A stretch of DNA of 64,000 bases from the NCBI RefSeq assembly GCF_039555335.1, contig NC_092646.1, positions 31,201,680-31,265,679 on the forward strand, written 5' to 3'. The notes under the pieces were generated by a model. That model saw only the letters and a list, made by a program, of their open reading frames with translations, had not been told where the DNA came from and made no database searches. The stretch is from Amphiura filiformis. Its lineage: Eukaryota > Echinodermata > Ophiuroidea > Amphilepidida > Amphiuridae. Position numbers and translations under genes: made by a program. Shown piece after piece: positions 35,113 to 45,808 of the stretch (positions are counted from its first letter, which is position 1; every line of letters starts with the position of its first letter).

Positions 35113-36557
35113 CCAGGCAGCTATACAGGGAGCGGCATTTTATTACCGCATAGAATCGCATAGTCCAAGACAAGGCTCATTATTGATCGGATATCATATA
35201 TGTATTCATTGATAAGAAAAAAAAAAAAATGGTTTGTCTCAAAGCTCACGAGAAATTTAAAACAAATGCGAAATGCGATTTTTTTTTTTTTTTATTCCTG
35301 ACTTTTTTTCATGGTATTTTGAGAACAAAGTCTGATTTTCGCTGATTTTTATGGAAAAACTAAAAAAATTTTTTTTTGAAAAAATTTCCGATTTCTTTTT
35401 TGTCAAATCGATGCGATTTTACAAACGCGCAGCAAGCTTTGAGACAAACCTTTTTTTTTTTCCTAATTATACTAGTGATAGTATATCGTGTGTATGCGCT
35501 TTATTCGGTAATCAATAAGTTTGATAAACAAACGCCTTTCCGGCAGAACGACTCGTTGCACAGTTGTAAAGCCTCTGGACTATGGATCCTTAGGTTGTTG
35601 GTTTGAGCCCCGGTTCGAACCCTAGTAGAATTCTAATTCTAATAAATTTCTTTTCTATTTTTTAAATAAGAGGAAATGATAATGGTAATAAACTTGTGTG
35701 TTATTAAACTGAACATCTGAACAACTGGAATCTAGCCTCATATAGGCCTACTTATGTTCATGACGTATGCGATGCAAATGTTAACTACGGAAAAAATATT
35801 GCATACAGGGACATGTCACTGAAATGGGTCGCATTTTCAGCTTTGTGGTAGGTATACGGATAGCCTAATTTTGTATGCAAATTGGTATATGAAGGGTCAT
35901 CTTTTTTCTTAAAAATTTCTTTAATGCAAAGTTTAGTCGAAAAATCTGGGTCCATTATTTGGTGGAATTTGGTATAGATATGGGACCCACTTTTGAGTCA
36001 AGTCCCTACCACTGTATCCAAACCAAACTTAAATTGGGCAAGTCTGAAATTTAGCAGGAATTACAAAATCAATTCTGTCAAAACTGTTAAATTAGTCTCA
36101 AACTTAGTATATCACAGTCAAGACTAATTCAACAGTTTTTTGATGATTTCTTCGGAAATATACCAATATAGAATGCCTAATTTCAATATGTTAATGAGAA
36201 AAATACATTTTGAGCCTTCACCTGATACCAAAAACTGCATTTTGATGGGGTAAAGGGGGATGAGGCCGTCAATCGGGGTCATGTAGAGTTCTATGCCGGA
36301 CTTAATGTCTGAATACAACACCCATATTAAAATTGCTCTGTTGACCCGACATAAACACAACAAAATTTGACCGATTCCATTTGGTGTAACTTGGGACGAG
36401 TGTAAACATTACAAATATGCCAAAACCCCAGCTTTAAAAAAAATTACCAATTTCATATAAGATTGTACATTATAGCTTTTAGAATGCTAGTAATTATGAC
36501 TGATGTGTACACATGCACAAAGACAGCTTGTTTGTGTATATATGCGTAGAACAAGTT
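35113..36557. other. Non-coding, no recognised gene
   Basis: It holds the tRNA-like fragment at 35548 and an inverted pair (GGTTTGTCTCAAAGCT at 35232 with AGCTTTGAGACAAACC at 35435), which marks another possible small foldback of ~220 bp. Confidence 0.5.
35548..35614 (+). repeat. tRNA-like SINE fragment
   Basis: The arm GGACTATGGATCC, the segment GGTTTGAGCCCCGGTTCGAA and a B box resemble a tRNA-derived SINE head. An AT-rich tail with TAATAAATTTC follows. It is probably truncated. Confidence 0.4.
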
Positions 36558-37233
36558 GACCCTGAATGGGTGCTCCATTTGAAATTCACACTCCGTGTGT
36601 GGAAGATTAAGGTAATGTCTTCCACAGGGGGTGTATGGATTTCAACTGAAATAGCCAATTTTGGAGCAGACGACCCTGAATGGGGCAACTCTATTTGAAA
36701 TTCACACTCCCTGTGTGGAAGATTAAGATCATGTCTTCCATAGGGGGTGTATGGATTTCAACTGGAATAGCCAATTTTGGAGCAGACGACCCTGAATGGG
36801 CGCCTCCATTTGAAATTCACACTCCCTGTGTGGAAGATTAAGATCATGTCTTCCATAGGGGGTGTATGGATTTCAACTGGAATAGTCAATTTTGGAGCAG
36901 ACGACCCTGAATGGGGCAACTCCATTTGAAATTCATGCTCCCTGTGTGGAAAATTAAGATCATGTCTTCCATAGGGGGTGTATGGATTTCAACTGGAATA
37001 GCCAATTTTGGAGCAGACGACCCTGAATGGGGCAACTCCATTTGAAATTCATACTCCCTGTGTGGAAAATTAAGATCATGTCTTCCATAGGGGGTGTATG
37101 GATTTCAACTGAAATAGCCAATTTTGGAGCAGACGACACTGAATGGGACAACTCCATTTGAAATTCATACTCCCTGTGTGGAAGATTAAGATCATGTCTT
37201 CCATGGGGGGTGTATAGATTTCAACTGGAACAG
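36558..37233. repeat. Six-unit tandem array of ~116-bp hairpin modules
   Basis: GACCCTGAATGGG starts units at 36558, 36672, 36788, 36903, 37019 and 37135 (steps of 114-116 bp). Each unit holds TCCATTTGAAATTCACACTC facing GGGTGTATGGATTTCAACTG, so each can fold into a ~37-bp imperfect stem. Units are over 90% alike by eye. Confidence 0.85.
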
Positions 37234-37788
37234 CCAATTTGAGGAAGAAACAGAAGAGTAATATTTATGGTTTTACCACACGACAATATGGAACAAATAC
37301 AACTTGAAACAGAAACAAAAACATTCATATTAATACTGCATTATCAAAAAATGGTTATACAACGATACCTACAAAGCCTAACAGTATGCTCATCTCCTGT
37401 CTTATGAGTATTCCAATATATTTCAGTATAATACAATGTATAATGAACTTATGTCATAGGTATGAGGTTAAATAGTGAAGACTTATCTAGACAGACATGG
37501 TTATAATTGAAGACCAAATTAAAACTAGTTTGCATATGACGTCCTGTCAACCAGACCAAAAATGCCGTACTGCACAGGTCAGCAACCAATCATGCCGCGC
37601 CTTTGCCCTGACGTCAGACGCAAACAAGTCTATTTAATTCAGTCATCAATCATAGTTCTAGTGACACTTTTTTTATATTTTTTTTCCATGTCAAAAACAA
37701 CAAAATGGATGCATGTTTGCTTCTTATCAAGTTCAATTTCAAGGCCAATTTGTCTCACTTTTATAACAAGTATAATTCTTCATAAAAC

Positions 37789-38001
37789 TTAACCCCATGA
37801 GAACTACCTGCCGATTGGTCAAATAGAAGTTTTCATTATCAATTGGACCAATCGTTAACATTGTTAGAATAATCTCATCACGCAAAAACATTGAGGTGAA
37901 TTATTTGCAAAGCTCCATTCTGATTGGTAATTAGTAATGATATCATGTAATTGACCAAACAGAGGCAATGTTAGATTGGCAGGTAGTGCTCAAGGGGTTA
38001 A
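37789..38001. mobile_element. TTAA-bounded MITE, family A copy 4
   Basis: It starts TTAACCCCATGAGAACTACC and ends GGTAGTGCTCAAGGGGTTAA. It lies about 160 bp past the AHR-like stop codon and may be transcribed in the 3' UTR. Confidence 0.76.
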
Positions 38002-38163
38002 ACACAAATATGACCTAACCCTAACCTAGCAATCTGGTCTTCACCAAGGTGAGAAATACACATTTATATATGTTCAATAACATTTCTGCCTGTTGATTAA
38101 GGTGACAAGAGTTGAAACAAGGCATTCTGGGTAAAACAAGGCATTGTGGGTAAATTCCTTGGG

Positions 38164-38364
38164 TTATAACACCCCAAGTTGTGTTACAGCAGCTTTTGGG
38201 AGTTGTCCAACCTGCTGTGGTAGCTGCTGTAAGCCAGGGTTGAGGGCTGGGTTGAAATCCGCTGATAAGGGGAAGCCTCCTGACTGTCCAATATATTGCT
38301 CTTGTTGCTGTTGCTGCTGATGATTAAACTGTTGTTTCTGAGGATAGGCAGATGACATGGTGAT
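38164..38364 (-). CDS. AHR: AHR-like receptor, last coding exon
   Basis: The acceptor TGCTCTAG precedes ATC-ACC-ATG-TCA, phase 0, joining the exon at 39534. It encodes ITMSSAYPQKQQFNHQQQQQ and continues QEQYIGQSGGFPLSADFNPA to QLPKAAVTQLGVL with a stop at 38164. It is still Gln-rich but ends in a mixed hydrophobic tail. I infer it is the receptor's C-terminus because the phase fits, the composition continues and no other acceptor is evident nearby. A TTAA-bounded MITE (37789-38001) lies about 160 bp beyond the stop, probably in the 3' UTR or flank. A TTTAAT at 37633 could be a minus-strand ATTAAA signal; this is weak. Confidence 0.72.
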   Translation of the reverse strand: MTMSSAYPQKQQFNHQQQQQQEQYIGQSGGFPLSADFNPALNPGLQQLPQQVGQLPKAAVTQLGVL

Positions 38365-38439
38365 CTAGAGCACAAAAACAAATAAACAATGCAATTAATA
38401 CAAATTAAAATTTCTTGGTACTCTAGGTCGGTAAACATG

Positions 38440-38530
38440 AGTGAGATTTAATCTTTCCCTAGTGAAGTCCTTTTTAGAGGGCTGAGCTTTCGGAACTCTA
38501 GCGAGTGCCATCTTCAGAGCGAGTGCCATC
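38440..38530. repeat. Inverted GTTCCGAAAG-type repeat
   Basis: CGGAACTCTAGCGAGTGCCA and the later GAGCGAGTGCCATCTCTGAG with TTCCGAAAA look like a retroelement-tail repeat with a duplicated core. It lies in the last AHR-like intron. Confidence 0.4.
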
Positions 38531-38644
38531 TCTGAGTTCCGAAAATGCAATTAATAGTATCGTTACTACTGTACTTTGTATCGGGGCACAGGATAAGAAT
38601 TTCCAGTTTCTTATCTCTTGACCCAAGGACTAAGAGCAAATAAT

Positions 38645-38926
38645 GGGCTATTCCATTTAAAATCCACACTACCCCTGTGGAAGATTTTGAAAATATCTTC
38701 CACAGAGGGAGTAGGAATTTCAAATGGAAGTAGCTCATTAGGTAGCTCCATTTGAAACTCACCCTCCCTCTGCAGAAGATTCAGGTTGAATTTTTCACAG
38801 AGGGTGTATGAAATTCAAATGGAAGTGCCTAATGTGCTACTTACATTTGAAATTCATACACCCCCTGTGGAAGATATTTCCAAAATCTTCCACAGGGGTA
38901 GTGTGGATTTTAAATAGAATAGCCCA
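38645..38926. mobile_element. Complete GGCTATTCC element with ~44-bp TIRs
   Basis: GGGCTATTCCATTTAAAATC at the left is mirrored by GATTTTAAATAGAATAGCCC at the right; the arms run through CCACACTACCCCTGTGGAAG. Internal modules form further hairpins. It lies in the last intron of the AHR-like gene. Confidence 0.72.
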
Positions 38927-39533
38927 ACAGTTATGTTGATTGTTGGGAGTGGTCTTCTTTGCTTCTGTCAGTTTCTTGCTATTTTTCTTCCTTATAATGG
39001 CTAGTGTACTTTTTACAGATGAATCTAGCCTGGCTTGTGCAAACTGGATAGACCTGGATCATGGATTTTCCATGGATCCAAGCGTGTGTTCTTAAGGACT
39101 AGTTTTAGTAACTACAAATTTCGAACGTTTGAGGACTTGTTCTCAAGTTGTAGGTGCTCCCGTAGGGTGCCTCCAGGGTTTTATTTTGGCAAGTTTGCAT
39201 TAGTATATCTGGTAAAATATTCACTTTAGAAACCTGTGTCACTGATGTATGTCATCTGTGATTGCTGAACTTATTCTACACATCAGCTTTTGTCCAAAGA
39301 AATATAAAAAGTTGATTTTTGAGTGATTTTTATGAGCAGCGAAAAATCCACTCCACGACTATGTACATGTGAATATGGTGATGAATGCACACTAAATCGC
39401 GGCGGCACATACACATAGCTCCTTGGAACTCACGGTCAGAGCCGTGAGTTCCAATTATTGGAACTACTTACGGACCAAGCTAGGTAAACAAAACAAAAAA
39501 TTCTGAAGCACATTTAACATCATGATGACTCAC

Positions 39534-39818
39534 CCTTGCAGTCTGAAAGGTCACAGGTTCAGAGGTCATATTTGACCCACCAATATGGCCATAGCCAATT
39601 TCTAGTTCTGTGCTAGCACCTTCAAAAATCTCAAAAGTTTCACTTCCAAGTCCGTTTTCGGTCATGGCTTGTTGCGTGTTTGGTACAGTAGAAAAGCTAT
39701 CATGATTCCATAGGGGTGTAGAGTTGCCCATGAAGTTCTCACTCAACAGCTGCTGTTGCTGCTGCTGATGTTGTTGCTGCTGCTGTTGTTGTTGTTGCTG
39801 TTGTAAGAGTTGCTGTCT
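39534..39818 (-). CDS. AHR: AHR-like receptor, polyQ continuation exon
   Basis: The acceptor CATTGCAG precedes AGA-CAG-CAA and the likely donor is GTGAGT at 39533-39528. It is 285 bp, phase 0 at both ends, so the exon is symmetric and could be skipped without a frameshift. It encodes RQQLL, a Gln tract with one His, then a mixed acidic segment with SENFMGNSTPLWNHDSF, TENGLGSETFEIFEGAS and VTFQTAR. The splice junction with the large exon falls inside the polyglutamine coding sequence. The acidic and aromatic residues after the Gln tract resemble activation-domain composition, which is an inference. Confidence 0.78.
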
Positions 39819-40015
39819 CTGCAATGAAACAAATAAAGATGAATTTTTCTGAGCACAAACTGCATGTTTCTACTGGGGAAAGGTTGGCGGGTAATGCGGT
39901 TTAGTTGAGAGAGTTTCCGGTTAATGTGCACAACGGAAGCAGATTGGCTGCTTCAGATTGATGCGGAGTGGACACCCGGCAACCGTGATCCACCTCTAGA
40001 GGTAGATCATGCGGT

Positions 40016-40214
40016 GTAACCCCGATTGGCCAAAAAGAAGTTTTCATTATCAATTAGACCAATCAGCAACATTGTTAGAATGATTTTACCATACAAAAAA
40101 ATTGGGGTGAATTATTTGCAAAGCTCCATTCTGATTGGTGATTAAAGTGAAGATATCATGTAATTGACCAATCAGAGGCAATGTTAGATCGGCAGTTAGT
40201 GCTCAGGGGGTTAA
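40016..40214. mobile_element. TTAA MITE, family A copy 5, left end deleted
   Basis: The right end CAGTTAGTGCTCAGGGGGTTAA-type terminus is intact, but the left end has lost the ATGAGAACTACCTG segment and begins TAACCCCGATTGGCC. It sits in the intron between the two polyQ exons of the AHR-like gene. Confidence 0.7.
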
Positions 40215-40574
40215 CACCAGTAAGTTGATAGTAAATGAATGCAATGCATGTGACACAGAACGACCCAAGGTCATAAAAACAAAATACAGTACTTCCACCC
40301 TACAAAATGTTGAAAGATGCCAGAGTGGCATCATGCAGGTCCTGTATCTGTAAGTGCCACAGACAAGGAAACTGCAAAGGAATTTCATGTGGCCCATACT
40401 TTTTGTGTTGTGCAATGCCATGTGGGCGGGGGAGGGGTGGGGATAACAATTGTCACATAGGAATGTTGACATTGTATGTATAGCCATGAAGTTCCCCCCT
40501 GGCAGATCTGTATCTCCCAGTTCAGCACACCCCAGTTCTTTAAGACCACAAATGTGTCCCTATCAAACACAATT

Positions 40575-40822
40575 TGAAAGCCACGCCACCCCCATAGAAG
40601 ATTTAGCTAAAGTCTTCCACAGTTTTAAAAAGAATAGACACGACTGGCTAACTTCAATTTGAATTATTCACTCCAGTTGTGGAAGATATATGTAAAGCCA
40701 TAAGAGTATGGGTTTCAAAACAATTAACCCTAGCCAATTCCATTTAAAACACATACTCCCTCTGTGGAAGATGTTTCTTACATCTTCCACAAGGGTATAA
40801 CAGATTTTAAATGGAATAGCCA
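40575..40822. repeat. GGCTATTCC hairpin-family element, decayed
   Basis: GCCACGCCACCCCCATAGAAG at one end (decayed) and TTTTAAATGGAATAGCC at the other, with two inner CTTCCAC/GTGGAAG pairs. It sits in the AHR-like intron next to the large exon. Confidence 0.55.
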
Positions 40823-40874
40823 GATGCCATCTAAAAATGCCAAATGTAAACATGACAATAAATCACTTCCCTAC

Positions 40875-42964
40875 CTGTAGTAGTTGTTGCTGTTGCTTCT
40901 GCTGTAACAATCTTTCCTGCTGTAACCTCTGCTGTTGAAGCTGCTGCTGTTGCTGCATTTGCTGTTGTTGCTGCTGTTGAAGCTGCAGCTGCTGCTGCTG
41001 TCTTTGCAATTGCTGTTGTTGTTGCTGCTGCTGCAAACGCTGCTGATGGAGTTGATGTCGCTGTAACTGTTCCTGGAGTTCTTGCTGTTGCTTCTGCTGC
41101 TGTTGCTGTAGCAACAAAGCCTGCTGCTGTTGCTGATGAAGCTTCTGCCTAAGAGACTTTTCAATCAGTTGCTGTTTGTGAATCTGAGTAGCAAGCTGAT
41201 CTTGCTGTTGCTGATTTAGCTGTTGCTGAGTACCTTGTAGCAAGCAGCTGTTTGTGTGATAAGGTCCGTTGGATAAGATAGGCTGAGAATTGGGAGGTTC
41301 AAATGAGTTGCTTGTAAATTGACATTGTTCCTGAGACAAAAATGTGGTGGTTGGTTCCGGATAACCATTTTGAGGCCTGTGGTTTTCATAGTTGGGGGAC
41401 ATAAAAGAGGGTTGTGCCAAGGACATTCTAGGTACCCCAGCTCTTTCCTGCTGGGTAACAGTCTGTTTAGATGTAAAATTAGCTGTATTTGGAAACGTTC
41501 CATTGGTGGATTGGGGCGATATGGAGGATGAAGATGAGGGAGAGAGTTGAAGGTGTGACTGCTGCTGATGACGATGTAGCTGCTGCTGTTGATGATGCTG
41601 TTGCTGAAGATTCTGAGATGTATTTACAAAGCTACAATCGGGCAAAGAAGCACCCTGTGAGTTGCCATGCTGGGGTGAATTCTTAACATGAATAGAGTTG
41701 CTATAATCCTGCAATGCTGTTTGGTCAGCACACGACATAGCGGCTTCATTAAAACCCGAAGAGGTCCCGCATGTTACGGCGACGCTCTCACTGTTCATGG
41801 CAGCAGCTTGTTGCTGCTGATTACCCCCATCGACTGAACTCAAGTCGGGTGGCGTCATCGAAATACTGTTCGGAGGTGATTTGTTCATATCCATCGAGCT
41901 TTCTGAAGCAAAATCAAAAACGGACAAATTCATGTCTTTTGGTATGACTTCCATATCGCCCAATGTTAATGGACTAATAGAATCATCGAAACATGGTATC
42001 TCCCCGCCATCGAAAGCGCGCAGACTCAAGTCTGTGCTTTCACTACTGGTCGACAAATGACTGTTTCGACTGCTTCCAATCGAACTGGGTTGCACCCTAT
42101 TGTTATCTTGTCCATTCTCAAAGCCTTCAATGTTAGCATAGTCTGTACAATAACCAGGATCACTGTGCGACAACGACAGATCCAAAGGACTGTTTTCGCT
42201 ACCTCTACTAGACGCTGGCGATTTCTTAATCTGAATATCGGGAAAGATCTCGTTCCTTACGAAATGGCCATTATTGCTGCTGGTAGTAGTCGATATGGGG
42301 TAATCGAGTGGTGAACTCTGGGTATCTTGCGTTTTGGGTATGCTATGGTTAATGTCGGTTTTATTGGCCGTGCTAGTGGTGACCTGGGAAGCACACGATG
42401 ACATGGTCTGGATGGAAGGCAGCGGAGCCTGCCTTTGATGGGAATTACGTGGTGAATGCTCTTCGTGCGGAGCAGATGTCATGCTCTCTTGAACTGATAC
42501 ATTCTGGAAAGCGTTGGTAAAAGTTCTTATTTCTTGCGGTTTCACATCGTTCATTCTCGTGTAAGGTGGCCGATACTTGAAACCTTCCAATCCTGGACCG
42601 ACTTTGACATTTGGTGGCACCGGACCCTTACGAGGCGATTTGAATTGACGTTTCGCGGTAAGTTTTGGTCGGCAATTTCTTCCTCCTTTTCCAGCGGGTG
42701 GTCCGGTTGGTGGGATGCCCATACCAGGAGGCATAGGTCCTGATGGGAACCCGGGTGGCGGCCCACGAAATCCGGGAGGAGGTCCAAGTGATGAGAACGG
42801 TGATTTACCCATACCATTTGGTGGGCCTCCCATCTCTCCAGGAGGGAAGCCATCGGGTGGTGGTCCAGGTGAAAATCCACCGGGCGGACCACCTCCTGGG
42901 AAACCCCCGGGGGGTCCGGCTCCCATTGGAGGAGGGCCACCACTTCCCAACATTTTGAGAACTT
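40875..42964 (-). CDS. AHR: AHR-like receptor, giant transactivation-domain exon
   Basis: A 2,090-bp exon lies between the acceptor CATTGCAG and the donor CTACAG|GTAGGG. It adds about 696 codons. Regions in order: a ~95-residue Pro/Gly-rich stretch (for example GFPGGGPPGGFSPGPPPDGF); a short basic segment (KLTAKRQFKSPRKG); a long Ser/Asn/Asp-rich region with acidic patches (DLSLSHSDPGY, IPCFDDSISPLTLGDMEV); then a very long Gln-rich tail broken by Leu and His. Acidic, Ser-rich and Gln-rich sub-domains are the known make-up of AHR transactivation domains, which recruit co-activators. The Pro/Gly-rich insert right after PAS-B is unlike the vertebrate receptors I know. The polyQ codons mix CAG and CAA. 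Reading through the donor gives VGK and a stop. Confidence 0.88.
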
Positions 42965-43848
42965 CTGCAATGCAAAGAGAGAGAGAGAGATAATTTATAT
43001 TAATATGATGCAAATTCTTGTGGAATACTTTGCATTTCATAAATATACAAGATTTGAATTTAGAAGATTCTGATTTGAGACATCTTTATTGAGGGATTTA
43101 AACTGCTTCAGTGGCTACCACTCATGGACAGAAAAGATAACAGACCACGTACAAGCAGTCAAAGTCTCAAAGTCACCCGATAATGAGAGCCAATTGTTCC
43201 AAGAAATGTGACAAGCAAAACTGCTAAGCACTTACCGCAAAATTTTTTTGTCTATAGCGTAATCGCGAGGGCACGCAATGCTCTAGCGCATATAAGCAAA
43301 GGCATATAAATCTAACTAGAAACGTCGCGGTTTTCGACGCAAGGCGTCGAATGGGATGCCTCCACCATGGGGCGATTTAAATGAGTACAAATCCATTTTG
43401 AGTAATTTGACCTCAGATGACCCCTGGGTGACTCCGGATGACCTCAAAATGACCTTTCAAAAATTTGGCTCTAAATGTTGACTGTACCTACCAAGTTTCA
43501 AGCCCATACGACAGTTTTTGCTAATTTGACCTCTGGATAACCTCAGGTGACCTTGACCCACTAACCAATACAAACTTGTTCTGCCTGTGGTCAAGATGCA
43601 CCCACCCACCAAGTTTGAGGAACGTGCGACCCCTAGCCTCCGAGAAAAGAGGTAAATACGGAAAATTGGCCCCCTGTAGGACTACATGCAACAAAGTATA
43701 AAAAAGGTCCCCCGATAAATAAATGAGGGTTAATTTCATAGTGCAGCTGTGACCCAAGATTGGTTGCATTAGGATTTAAACTGTTCATATGAGACCAAAT
43801 TTTAATCAAAAGTCTCAAAATAATGGTATTTTACAAGTTGACCTCAAA

Positions 43849-43861
43849 TGACCTTTGACCT
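43849..43861 (-). promoter_or_regulatory. DR1-type nuclear receptor motif
   Basis: The minus strand reads AGGTCAAAGGTCA, an exact direct repeat with one-base spacing, the form bound by HNF4, RXR and PPAR. A second identical site is at 43995-44007. Function is not shown; the motif is part of the repeat consensus. Confidence 0.35.
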
Positions 43862-43994
43862 CAGTATATGACTTTTAATTACCACCAATATATGAGGGTT
43901 CACAAAGTGCAGCTATGACTCACGTTTGGTTGCAATAGGATTTGAACTGTTCATATGAGACCAAATTTACAAGTTTACCTTGTTTGACCTCAAA

Positions 43995-44007
43995 TGACCT
44001 TTGACCT
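43995..44007 (-). promoter_or_regulatory. DR1-type nuclear receptor motif
   Basis: Identical 13-mer to the site at 43849, in the same intronic repeat. A third copy is at 20639-20651. Confidence 0.35.
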
Positions 44008-44187
44008 CAGTATATGACCTTGAACCCCACCCAAAAAAAGTATCCAGAGTTTTTAACCATGACCCACCTATCCTGAAAATCTGTAGTCAATCCGCCCATC
44101 CATGCCCGAGATACAGCATCCGGACGGACGGAAGCACGGAAGCTCGGACATTGCAAAAACAGTATGCCTCGCGGTGGAGGCATAAAA

Positions 44188-44587
44188 ATACATGGAAGAC
44201 ATGACCTGAATCTGCTACACAGTGGTTTGAATATCAAATGTAGCTACCCGAATGGGTGACTCCACATGAAATCTACCCCCGTGTGAAAGATTTAGTCTTC
44301 CACAGGGGTGTATGGATTTCAAATGGAATATCTCATTGGGCTATTCCATTTAAAATCCACACTACCCCTGTGGAAGATTTTGCTTAAGTTTTCCACAGAG
44401 GGAGTATAAGTTTTAAAATAGAATAGGCAATTGGGTAACTTCCATTTGAAATACTCCAGTTGGGGGATATGGGTTTCAAAATGGTTAACTCTGACTAATT
44501 CCATTAATTTTGAAAAACATACTCTCCCTGTTGAAGATATTTCCAAAATCTTCCACAGGGGGTGTATGGATTTAACATGGAATAGCA
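44188..44587. repeat. GGCTATTCC hairpin-family elements, two joined
   Basis: A partial module (44188-44330) is followed by one starting GGGCTATTCCATTTAAAATC at 44339 and ending near GGAATAGCAC at 44587, directly against the AHR-like exon's donor at 44597. Confidence 0.6.
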
Positions 44588-44597
44588 CATTGCTTAC

Positions 44598-44710
44598 CTT
44601 TAGGGATAGGTGGATATGGTGGGTTGCAATCATACAGCTGAGCTTGACCATTGAATGGAAACTTGAACGGCTCTGCACGATTGGCTAAATGCTGATCGCC
44701 TTCCTCATCA
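44598..44710 (-). CDS. AHR: AHR-like receptor, exon just after PAS-B
   Basis: The acceptor TTTTATAG precedes 44710 and the donor AAAG|GTAAGC follows 44598. It completes Ser from the previous exon, then encodes DEEGDQHLANRAEPFKFPF, NGQAQLYDCNPPYPPIPK and one base of Glu. Vertebrate AHR has TDEEG-EHL followed by LPF-F-TGEAVLYE-NP(F/Y)P at this point, so gene order and spacing are conserved. This segment closes the PAS-B/PAC fold and begins the linker to the transactivation domain. The phase (one base in, one base out) fits both neighbouring exons. Confidence 0.9.
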
Positions 44711-45021
44711 CTATAAAATAAAGAGAAACAAGAACTGACCTTAAAAAGATAATGCCATGGATGAAGATCATATTCCCAGAGAAACAAGAACTGTCTTTAA
44801 AAAGGACAACATAGTGGATGAAGATCATGTTCCTCATCACTATAAAACAAGAGCACAAATTACTTACTAACGGATACTCTTCGGGATTTTACCATAAAGG
44901 ATAATTACATTAATTTGAGATATCAGTAATGGCAAATGATGCAGAAATAACTAACTTATAAATGTAACACTGCTGGAAGGTACAAATTCAAAAGTGACAC
45001 AATGTCACTCTTACCAAGTAA

Positions 45022-45665
45022 TAAACTGCTCAAATAAAGAAAGTCCGCAGTCATGTAACCTGTCCTACACCAAAACCTGATCTTGTTATGACAATTTAAT
45101 TGATAAGGTTGTGTGCATAATCTTGTTAGCTCCAATTTGATACCAAATTTGCTACCAAACACTCTAAATTCAGAGAGGTTGATACCAGTATATGAAATTT
45201 GGTGCATTTTCAAAAGTTGCAAATTAAAAACGGACCACACGGACCTGTAGAGGTGAATAGCAGAGCGCGACCATTGACATAGCCCGAAAAAACCGCTAGG
45301 TCATATCGATCGCATCGTCCCCTAGTATTCATCAGTAAGGCACTGTAGCAATCCATGCGTTTTAAATTAACAATTGAATAAAGCGCGCACTTGGGATAGT
45401 CGACAGGGACCCATTCGAGGGCAAGCACGCTTGACCAAATTACCATGCAAAGCATAGTGTTGATTTGCAACTTTTAAAAATGCACCAAATGCCATAAACT
45501 GGCATCAATCTTTGTCACTTTTGAGTGTTTGGTAGCAAATTTGGTATCAAATTGGAGCTAACAAGATTCTGTATACGACGGTTTCAATTAAATTGATATA
45601 ACATGATCAGGTTTTGCTGTAGGACAGGTTACATGACTGCGGACTTTCTTTATTTAAGCAGTTTA
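45022..45665. mobile_element. Long foldback element with ~200-bp arms
   Basis: Left terminus TAAACTGCTCAAATAAAGAA mirrors the right terminus TTCTTTATTTAAGCAGTTTA (one base different). The arms (45022-45232 and 45462-45665) pair through GTCCGCAGTCATGTAACCTG and the segment with TTTGATACCAAATTTGCTAC. About 230 bp of GC-richer single-copy DNA lies between. It is in the AHR-like intron between the two PAS-B-end exons. Confidence 0.75.
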
Positions 45666-45808
45666 CATGTATATGCTGTTATTAACCTATAATTTAATCA
45701 TGCACTTGGCAAAAATGTCTGCTTAATTAAGTTGAAATGTTAGCAGGCCCATTGTGATCAAATCTATGTTAACGGAAAAGTTCACCATCAAACACACTGT
45801 TTCCTTAC

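Larger units (their letters stand above)
43165..44185. repeat. ~1-kb dispersed repeat rich in TGACCT
   Basis: It starts CACCCGATAATGAGAGCC, shared with 23495-23640, continues with many TGACCTCAAATGACCT segments, and ends in GGACGGACGGAAGC then TATGCCTCG and GGCATAAAAA. The end resembles a SINE/LINE tail. It lies in the AHR-like intron. Confidence 0.55.

Noticed and set aside
36558-37233. CRISPR-like array
   Set aside because: Units are ~116 bp of nearly uniform sequence with no short repeat/variable spacer pattern, and the genome is eukaryotic.
42534-42993. Pro/Gly-rich + strand ORFs opposite the AHR-like exon
   Set aside because: They are antisense shadows of the Pro/Gly-rich coding region.
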